Shown here: positions 5,648-11,055 of the stretch, piece after piece | Position numbering within the stretch: position 1 is the stretch's first letter | Layout: each line of letters opens with the position of its first letter | Assembly (NCBI GenBank): GCA_938010745.1 | Contig: CALLVF010000063.1 | Coordinates: 1 to 11,055, forward strand | From: an uncultured Patescibacteria group bacterium | GTDB taxonomy: Bacteria > Patescibacteriota > Microgenomatia > UBA1406 > GWC2-37-13 | Length of the DNA: 11,055 nt | Direction: 5' to 3' | Notes under the pieces: model-generated | What the model saw: the letters and a program-made list of their open reading frames with translations, nothing else | What the model was told of the DNA's origin: nothing | Database searches by the model: none | Made by a program: the position numbers and the translations under genes

Positions 5648-7681
5648 TTATTTAGCCTCGGGAGAGGCTTCGTTTGGTAATTTAATCTTCGGTTCTAAAG
5701 TTGCGCTTAAGGGTGTAGGTAAATTTAGTTTTGATGGCTCTTTATTTTTGGTGGCTTCAGCTTCTTCTTTTGGTATTTTTTTCTTAAACTCTTCTAGGTC
5801 TTTTTGAGCTTTTTCATAATCGGCCTTATCTTTTTGAGGATTTAAAAGGGAAAGAACATTCTGCATTCCAGAAACTGCCCTTTGATAGTTTTGTCTTTGA
5901 TAATCAGCCCAGGCTAAATTATAATGGGCATTAGCCCAGTCAGGTTTTAAAATTACTGCTTGCTCAAAAAGCTTAACTGCCTCCTCATAATTTCCCAAAG
6001 AATAGTACAAACCACCTAAATTTAATCTGTAAATTGGATTTTGGGGATCGGCAACAATGGCTCGTTGATAAGCAGAAATAGACCAAACATCAGCTCCTTG
6101 AGCAGTGTTTATGATGTTACGGTAGACAAGGGCTAAATTCTCCCAGTTTCCTGCTTTTTGAGGATTAAGGGTAATGGTTGCTTTTGACTCAGCGATTGCC
6201 GCTTGAATTGCCTGAGTGATGTTTTGTCGGTCTTGTTCGGTTAATGACTGAGGTTTTTTATCTTTTTCTTGCGGTTGATTGGCTTTGGCGGCAATGTTAT
6301 TGGCAATAATCAAATTAATTTGAGAAAAATTAATTCGAAACCTCTCGATATAAGGGTTAAGAATGATCGCTTGTCTTAAATTTTCATAAGCTTGTTTGCC
6401 ATTGTTTTTATAAAAACCATCTAAAGATTTTTTGAAAAAATATTCAGCAGCATAGCTTCGGCCTAAAAGATAGCCGGTGCCGATAATTAAAGTAAAAGAA
6501 ACAATTGTTATTCCAAAATATAAAGGTGGAATTTCCGAAAGATCAAAATATTTAGATTTAACACTTAGTAGTTGATGATTGATACTTGATATTTGAGAAA
6601 GGAAGATAAAGAGTAAGAAAAAAGTGATAAAAGAGGGTGGGAAGATTAATAAGCAAATTAGCAAATAACCAAATAAGATTAAAAGAGATTTATTGAGATT
6701 AGTAGAAATTAACTGCTTGAAAACTGAAGAAAGGAGTAAGCAGAAGGCGACAAAACCAAAAATTCCTGTTTCCGTCAGGATATGCAAAAAAGTTGAACGT
6801 GAAACATTAAAACTATGTATCTGCCAAAGGGGTGATTGATTGTAAGCTAAATCTTTCACTTGCGTAAAAATTGAAGAAAAATTGTCGATACCAACGCCAA
6901 AGGCAGCTGTTAATGGATTTTTTAAGACCTCAACTGCAGCAAACCAGCAGAGGCGAAACGGTGGCAACATGGTTAAAATTTGTTGAAATTGGTTATAATT
7001 ATTTGATGTTGGTTTAAGAAGAGAGTATAGAGTAAGGAAGAAAGCAATTAAACTAAAAGTTAAAAGTCCAAAATTAAAAATTGATTCTTTATCAGCGACA
7101 TTGCGTTTTTCCAAAATGCGCGTTAATCCTAAGACAAGAAAAAATCCCAAAAATATTGCCAAATCAACTTGATTGCCAAGAGGAGTGAAAGAGGGACTTT
7201 TTAGAAATTGAAGATTTGATGGTAGATTAACATTTTTAAATGGTTGAAAAAAGAAAATTATCGTCAGTAAAGAAACAATTAATGAGGAAAAAGCAATTGA
7301 GTAAGTTAGTGATGGATTTGTAAAGAAGGAAAGACGGGAGAGATAAAAATAGAGGATTGTCAACGATAAAATTGATAATAAGCCAAAATTTGGATTCAAA
7401 AGCGCTTGGATTTTGTTGGGGGAGGAGATAAGGATTGAAAGACCAATGGTTAAAAGAAAAAGAATAATTGGCTTATCAAGGTTTAAAGAATACCAAGAGA
7501 TTTTTTTTGATATTAGATTTTGAACAGTGGATAATAGCAAAAGAAAAAGCGAGGCAAAGGCTAAAAGATATAGTTTGTTGGTTATAAAAAATTCCTCGGT
7601 TGTGGGTAAAAAAAATAATGGAAGTAAAAAAATAATAATGAGTATTGAATAATGAATAATTAAGTTTAAGGTCTTTTTCAT
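5648..7681 (-). CDS. Wzy/O-oligosaccharyltransferase-like polytopic membrane protein with C-terminal TPRs
   Basis: The 677-residue protein begins with about 10-12 hydrophobic membrane spans (residues 1-420). Between them is a large loop with GVGIDNF (about 261-267) and, further on, an H-S/T-rich stretch IHSFNVSRSTFLHILTETGIFGF. This is the pattern of the Wzy_C superfamily (O-antigen polymerases and ligases, and PglL/TfpW pilin glycosyltransferases), which transfer lipid-linked glycans outside the membrane. Residues about 510-620 hold TPR repeats (GNWENLALVYRN; PIYRLNLGGLYYSLGNYEEAVKLFEQAV; WANAHYNLAWADYQRQNYQRAV), and a Lys/Pro/Glu-rich tail ends it. With a pilin gene directly upstream and no expected lipopolysaccharide, pilin or surface-protein glycosylation is more likely than O-antigen ligation. 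That substrate is inferred. A heptad array lies within the gene at 6570-6597 (residues about 362-371). Confidence 0.85.
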   Translation of the reverse strand: MKKTLNLIIHYSILIIIFLLPLFFLPTTEEFFITNKLYLLAFASLFLLLLSTVQNLISKKISWYSLNLDKPIILFLLTIGLSILISSPNKIQALLNPNFGLLSILSLTILYFYLSRLSFFTNPSLTYSIAFSSLIVSLLTIIFFFQPFKNVNLPSNLQFLKSPSFTPLGNQVDLAIFLGFFLVLGLTRILEKRNVADKESIFNFGLLTFSLIAFFLTLYSLLKPTSNNYNQFQQILTMLPPFRLCWFAAVEVLKNPLTAAFGVGIDNFSSIFTQVKDLAYNQSPLWQIHSFNVSRSTFLHILTETGIFGFVAFCLLLSSVFKQLISTNLNKSLLILFGYLLICLLIFPPSFITFFLLFIFLSQISSINHQLLSVKSKYFDLSEIPPLYFGITIVSFTLIIGTGYLLGRSYAAEYFFKKSLDGFYKNNGKQAYENLRQAIILNPYIERFRINFSQINLIIANNIAAKANQPQEKDKKPQSLTEQDRQNITQAIQAAIAESKATITLNPQKAGNWENLALVYRNIINTAQGADVWSISAYQRAIVADPQNPIYRLNLGGLYYSLGNYEEAVKLFEQAVILKPDWANAHYNLAWADYQRQNYQRAVSGMQNVLSLLNPQKDKADYEKAQKDLEEFKKKIPKEEAEATKNKEPSKLNLPTPLSATLEPKIKLPNEASPEAK
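6570..6597. repeat. Heptad array inside the Wzy/TPR gene
   Basis: Four 7-base units, AGTTGAT, GATTGAT, ACTTGAT and ATTTGAG, lie in the coding strand's complement. They are translated as QISSINHQLL in a loop between membrane spans. The units belong to the same TTGAT/ATCAA heptad family as the array at 9853-9880. Confidence 0.8.
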
Positions 7682-7695
7682 AGAAATTTGACCAT
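7678..7695 (-). other. Possible 5-codon leader ORF overlapping the Wzy/TPR start
   Basis: On the minus strand an ATG at 7695 begins MVKFL and stops at a TGA (7680-7678) that shares the sequence ATGA with the start codon of the large membrane protein. It lies only about 3 bases after the predicted RNA start. It may be chance, or it may be an initiation point whose ribosomes re-start at the main ATG, since no Shine-Dalgarno sequence is present. Confidence 0.3.
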
Positions 7696-7704
7696 AGAGA
7701 TTCG

Positions 7705-7733
7705 ATTATAATTTAAAATTAAAATTTTATCAA
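7705..7733 (-). promoter_or_regulatory. Sigma70-type promoter of the Wzy/TPR gene
   Basis: On the minus strand, TTGATA (7733-7728) and a perfect TATAAT (7710-7705) are separated by exactly 17 bases. Transcription would start near 7698, about 17 bases before the ATG at 7681. The -35 box abuts the pilin stop codon, so this gene can be transcribed separately from the pilin. Confidence 0.75.
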
Positions 7734-8414
7734 CTAATTTCTTAATTGACAAGTTCCAACAGATCGACATCTAGTTACACCATTCCAATCGCAGTTTGGA
7801 CTGGAAAAACTTGGAAAACAAATATGGGTGTTTGTATTATAAGAAGAACAATTACGAATCCTTGAACAATAATAACGACCTGGACCTTTTTCAAGATCAG
7901 TGTTGGGGCTAGTGACACCGTAGTTGTAAATAAAACCCGTGTAATTACCGATACCGCAGCCGCTAGAGCAGCCAACTTCCGCAATTGAGGGATCTTTTTT
8001 GTTATTCAATTTAGTGTAGATTTTATACCACCTCGGGCAATTGACATTATCTACTTGATAAAGGTATTTTTTTGTTGGATGTTCTGGATCACATAATATT
8101 TTTGTAAGATAGGGAGAAAAGGAGGGTGAAGTTGATTCATTGCCGCAGATTTGGCAAAAATAAGTCCCTCCTGGAATGGCTTGAGGTGCGTTGTAGCAAA
8201 TCTGATCTGGTCTAGGGTAGCAGTTTTTATCGTTGTACCATTCTTCAAGAACTTTACGCAACTGAGCTAACTCTGTTTTTCTTTTTCCATCAAATGTTTT
8301 TTGAATTTGTCCAAGTGGATTAAGTAAAACAAAAGCGGCAACAACGATAAGTGCAATAAGGGTAATAATAATGACAATTTCCAAAAGAGTAAAAGCACTT
8401 TTTATATTCCTCAT
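7734..8414 (-). CDS. Cysteine-rich type IV pilin-like protein
   Basis: The 226-residue protein starts with a classic class III (type IV) prepilin signal: a 7-residue basic leader ending SA, then FTLLE and a hydrophobic helix to about residue 32. Prepilin peptidase would cut between A7 and F8, leaving Phe at +1 and Glu at +5 (E12). Ala replaces the usual Gly at -1, which is tolerated in some pilins. The globular part holds 14 cysteines (for example CYPRPDQIC, CQIC, GCSSGCG), all beyond the membrane helix, enough for seven disulfides. It is unusually Cys-rich for a pilin and suggests a tightly cross-linked extracytoplasmic head. It lies 27 bases after the S74 surface protein gene and 52 bases before the Wzy/TPR gene. 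Whether it is a major or minor pilin, or a pseudopilin, cannot be told. Confidence 0.9.
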   Translation of the reverse strand: MRNIKSAFTLLEIVIIITLIALIVVAAFVLLNPLGQIQKTFDGKRKTELAQLRKVLEEWYNDKNCYPRPDQICYNAPQAIPGGTYFCQICGNESTSPSFSPYLTKILCDPEHPTKKYLYQVDNVNCPRWYKIYTKLNNKKDPSIAEVGCSSGCGIGNYTGFIYNYGVTSPNTDLEKGPGRYYCSRIRNCSSYNTNTHICFPSFSSPNCDWNGVTRCRSVGTCQLRN

Positions 8415-8429
8415 AAAGTGAATACAAAT

Positions 8430-8435
8430 ATTATA
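8430..8435 (-). promoter_or_regulatory. -10 box of the pilin gene
   Basis: On the minus strand a perfect TATAAT (8435-8430) lies 15 bases before the pilin ATG, giving an expected leader of about 8 bases. The -35 region would fall inside the 3' end of the upstream gene and is weak (TTGGTT at 8460-8455 with 19-base spacing). No Shine-Dalgarno sequence is present. Confidence 0.5.
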
Positions 8436-8441
8436 AAATCT

Positions 8442-11055
8442 TTAGTTAATAATTAACCAATCAAACTTAATTTCAGGATGATTTGTACTTTCAGTAACGA
8501 TACGAAAATAACCTTTTTTCTTCTCAGCGACGGAAATAGGTTTATAATTTATGCCCAATGGAGTAATATAAATGAGTGAATCTTCACTAACGTTATTGTT
8601 GTAAATAATGACTTCTTTTTGGTTTTCTGGGAGTGTTCCGGTTCCAGCTGAGGATGATGCTGTTTCTATCGCTGGGGCAAAGAGGCCGCTTTTAATAAAG
8701 TTTTCTGAGGCGCTTATAATCGCTGAGGATGTGGCAGCTTTATTAAGGGACAGACCCTGAAAATAGGCTGAGCCTGAGGCATCAATATAAGCCATTTCTT
8801 TGCCGTTATTGGTTATTTGTAATTTGTTATTTACAGATTCGTCTGATTGGTCTAATTGGATGGAGAGATTGTTACTAATTGGTTTGATAGTATTGGTGTG
8901 GATTCCTCCTTGGGCAATGAGTGTTCCTTTGGTGGTCATGGTTCCGTCTTTGGCAATTATTACTGCTCCATCAAAAAGATTTATTTTTTCAAGTGCTGAA
9001 AGTTTAAGTTCTGAAGCAAGAGAAATGATCGTGTTGTTTTCAAAAAGGGTGGCACCAACAAGTAATGAATTACTAATTGTGACATTGTAAAGATTAGAAA
9101 AGCCGGTAACAGTAAGTTTATTTAAACTGGCAGTATTGGAAAGGTTTGTTTGATTGTTTAAGTCTGGCAGGGGAGTGTTTATTATGTCAGCTAAAAGACG
9201 TTGAATTTCATTGATGCTTTGAGAAAAAGCCTGATTGCTTTGATTGGTTTGATCAAAAAGGCTGTTTAGATCATTTTTCAGTCTGACAATATTTTCTGCC
9301 TCAACTTCTTTGGCAATAAGTTTGCCCTCAATGGTTGCCTCTTGGCTGGTTAGCTGGTTGCTTTTTAACTGATTGGCGGTTAAAGTGCCAGAGAAGGTGG
9401 CATTACCTGCCTCATCAATCACAGCAGCGGTTTTGCCTTCTAAGCCTTTGATAATAAGTTGAGCGAGGGGACCTTTATTTTCTGAGTTGGTGGTATTAGA
9501 CCAATTGGGGGAATTAGGATTATTGGAAAGATTAATTATTATTTGGTCGTTTTGCGGTTTGATTTCATTGGTGGCGATGGTGTTTAATTGGGCGGTTCCG
9601 GTGGCGGTTATATTTATGGTTTCAATAATTGGCGAAATGATTTTTTCACGAACGGAAATATTTTTTGATATTATATATTCGATGTTGGATATTTGAGCGA
9701 TTAAATTTTCAGCAAAAACTTTTTTAGCAGCTAAAACATTATTAACAATAGTATTTTCTGTTTCAATTAAACCGGCTTTGATTTTGGCGGTAAAAATTTC
9801 TGCAAATGCGCTAATTCTTTCAACAATATCATTTTTGATTTTAACTATGTAATTTTGATTTTTGATGTTTGATATTTGATTTTCAATATCAAAAACTCCC
9901 TCATAAACATATTCACCTTCATTGGCGTTGTTTTCACTGCCAGCGTTAATTTGCATTATCGCCAAGTTACCAGATGTGTTTAAGGTAAGGTCTTTTTCAA
10001 AATTTGTCAGCTGTGTTGAGAGGGAGGAGATTTGGAGTTGTTGTTCTTGGATGGCTTTAGTAAGGACAGGAATAATACCAATGTAATTTATTGATTTATA
10101 ACCGGTACTCTTATCAGTAGTTGTCAATTCTGGTAAAACAACTTCTACATCTTGGGCAATAAACCCGAGAGTATAGCTATTGTCATATTTCCACTTAAAA
10201 CTTACCGGTTTTAAATTAAGAATTTTCTCTAATGCATTATCTAAAGATTTAATATCTTTTTTTAATCTAATATCAGAACCTTGCTGTAGAGTGCCGGCAA
10301 TCCACATATTGCCATTGGTATACCAGTTGGTAGATGGAATGTAGTTTGTGCCATCAAAGTAAGATAGAGCGAGCCTATTGTCATTAGTAACTCTTCGGTA
10401 GAATAAACCCCAATGGTTGGAGGCATTTGTTCGTTCGAAAATTAAATCGGTATAATTCCAGTAATCTCCCGCTCCTTTAAGACTCAAAGTTGCTCTCCAG
10501 GTTGAATTATAAATGGTTAATTGATTACTCGGCGCAGTCGTCCCAATTCCGACATTGCCGGCAACATAAAGATTGCCAGCTAAATTACTCGTCCCACCTG
10601 GATCCACGTAGTAGCTGGTGTTGTTAAAGTCATACATAATGCCAGCTAAAAGATAAGTAGGTGCATAGACATAGGTTCCTCCCCATAATTTATCAGCAGC
10701 AACACCTCCATAATAACCAGTACCAGATGTATTATAGATTCTTAGCCAATCATCTCCTCCTGTATCAGCAAATCTCCACTTAAGTCCCACATCAAAAGCA
10801 GCAAATCTAGATGTCCCTGCTGGATCAACATAATAACCAGTATTATCTCTATCTAACATAATGGTAGCAGCCATATTTCCAACAACATCCAATTTATACC
10901 CCGGATTTGTCGTCCCGATGCCGACGTTGCCGCCTGACGTAATCCGCATCCTTTCAACTATGTTGTAATTGTTTGAGCCATCGTCATCCGTTCCAAAGAC
11001 TAAGTTCCCTCTCCAGCCTGAGGAACCGACTGTCCATATAGCTGCGTGCCCCCAA
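8442..11055 (-). CDS. Large surface/tail-fibre-like protein with internal peptidase S74 chaperone domain (5' partial)
   Basis: The frame runs open to the window edge; 35 residues (WGHAAIWTVGSSGWRGN and on) precede the first Met at 10949, so the N-terminus is missing. Of 870 visible residues, 1-255 hold fibre-like repeats: NVGIGTTNP (43-51) and NVGIGTTAP (167-175), and YYVDP at 74 and 148. At 259-350 is an S74 intramolecular chaperone, GSDIRLKKDI, with the Ser260-Lys265 dyad spaced as in phage endosialidases, and GFIAQDVEVVLPEL. This domain folds a trimeric fibre and then cuts itself off before the Ser. Here about 520 residues follow it: coiled-coil-like and Asn/Ser/Thr-rich stretches, two related modules (about 491-560 and 717-771), and an end domain YFRIVTES...KFDWLIIN. 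No cysteine is visible in the fragment. A heptad array lies at 9853-9880. The likely role is a cell-surface adhesin or fibre; ligand unknown. Confidence 0.88.
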   Translation of the reverse strand, partial: WGHAAIWTVGSSGWRGNLVFGTDDDGSNNYNIVERMRITSGGNVGIGTTNPGYKLDVVGNMAATIMLDRDNTGYYVDPAGTSRFAAFDVGLKWRFADTGGDDWLRIYNTSGTGYYGGVAADKLWGGTYVYAPTYLLAGIMYDFNNTSYYVDPGGTSNLAGNLYVAGNVGIGTTAPSNQLTIYNSTWRATLSLKGAGDYWNYTDLIFERTNASNHWGLFYRRVTNDNRLALSYFDGTNYIPSTNWYTNGNMWIAGTLQQGSDIRLKKDIKSLDNALEKILNLKPVSFKWKYDNSYTLGFIAQDVEVVLPELTTTDKSTGYKSINYIGIIPVLTKAIQEQQLQISSLSTQLTNFEKDLTLNTSGNLAIMQINAGSENNANEGEYVYEGVFDIENQISNIKNQNYIVKIKNDIVERISAFAEIFTAKIKAGLIETENTIVNNVLAAKKVFAENLIAQISNIEYIISKNISVREKIISPIIETINITATGTAQLNTIATNEIKPQNDQIIINLSNNPNSPNWSNTTNSENKGPLAQLIIKGLEGKTAAVIDEAGNATFSGTLTANQLKSNQLTSQEATIEGKLIAKEVEAENIVRLKNDLNSLFDQTNQSNQAFSQSINEIQRLLADIINTPLPDLNNQTNLSNTASLNKLTVTGFSNLYNVTISNSLLVGATLFENNTIISLASELKLSALEKINLFDGAVIIAKDGTMTTKGTLIAQGGIHTNTIKPISNNLSIQLDQSDESVNNKLQITNNGKEMAYIDASGSAYFQGLSLNKAATSSAIISASENFIKSGLFAPAIETASSSAGTGTLPENQKEVIIYNNNVSEDSLIYITPLGINYKPISVAEKKKGYFRIVTESTNHPEIKFDWLIIN
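9853..9880. repeat. 4 x NTTTGAT heptad array inside the S74 protein gene
   Basis: Four 7-base units, TTTTGAT, TTTTGAT, GTTTGAT and ATTTGAT, are translated on the minus strand as part of ISNIKNQN. They lie in the region after the chaperone domain. Confidence 0.9.

Noticed and set aside
5556..5807. Plus-strand open frame of 83 codons across the end of the Wzy/TPR gene
   Set aside because: Most of it lies antisense to the well-supported C-terminal tail of the membrane protein, and the product shows no recognisable motif.
8442..11055. S74 protein as evidence of a prophage
   Set aside because: No capsid, terminase, portal, integrase or lysis gene is present; neighbours are cellular pilin and membrane protein genes.
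1..11055. Alternative genetic code with TGA read as an amino acid
   Set aside because: No gene needs a read-through TGA. The rho gene ends at a TGA exactly where the family ends and is followed at once by TAA.

Overview
The window is AT-rich bacterial DNA that looks like a member of the Candidate Phyla Radiation (Patescibacteria), most likely a Microgenomates-type lineage. This is an inference from combined traits: a mid-protein S74 chaperone in a giant surface protein, a cysteine-rich type IV pilin beside a Wzy/PglL-like TPR membrane protein, genes without Shine-Dalgarno sequences, and short AT-rich tandem repeats both between and inside genes. Every complete gene ends in TAA, TAG or TGA and none needs recoding, so the standard code fits.

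Plus strand, 2-5119: the ATPase half of transcription terminator Rho (5' end outside the window); a small CsoR/RcnR-family (DUF156) repressor with altered sensor residues and a strong, probably self-controlled promoter; a thioredoxin reductase carrying two foreign in-frame insertions; an archaeal-type hexameric glutamate dehydrogenase with similar insertions and a Cys cluster; and a membrane-anchored LysM-M23 murein endopeptidase with its own promoter. The repressor next to thioredoxin reductase suggests a thiol/redox or metal-stress unit. Glutamate dehydrogenase could supply reduced nicotinamide, although nothing here proves a link.

5120-5647: a gene-free, very AT-rich junction (two lines counted gave 22 G/C in 120 bases) between converging gene sets. 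It holds a cluster of palindromes and weak hairpins.

Minus strand, 11055-5648: a cell-surface set in the order S74 chaperone-containing adhesin or tail-fibre-like protein (5' end cut at 11055), cysteine-rich type IV pilin-like protein, and a polytopic Wzy/O-oligosaccharyltransferase-like protein with C-terminal TPRs. The likely theme is an assembled, possibly glycosylated, surface filament or adhesin.

The least-explained signals are the roughly four-unit heptanucleotide arrays of one sequence family found inside four genes and translated in frame, and the S74 protein, whose predicted self-cleavage site lies upstream of more than 600 residues rather than near the C-terminus.
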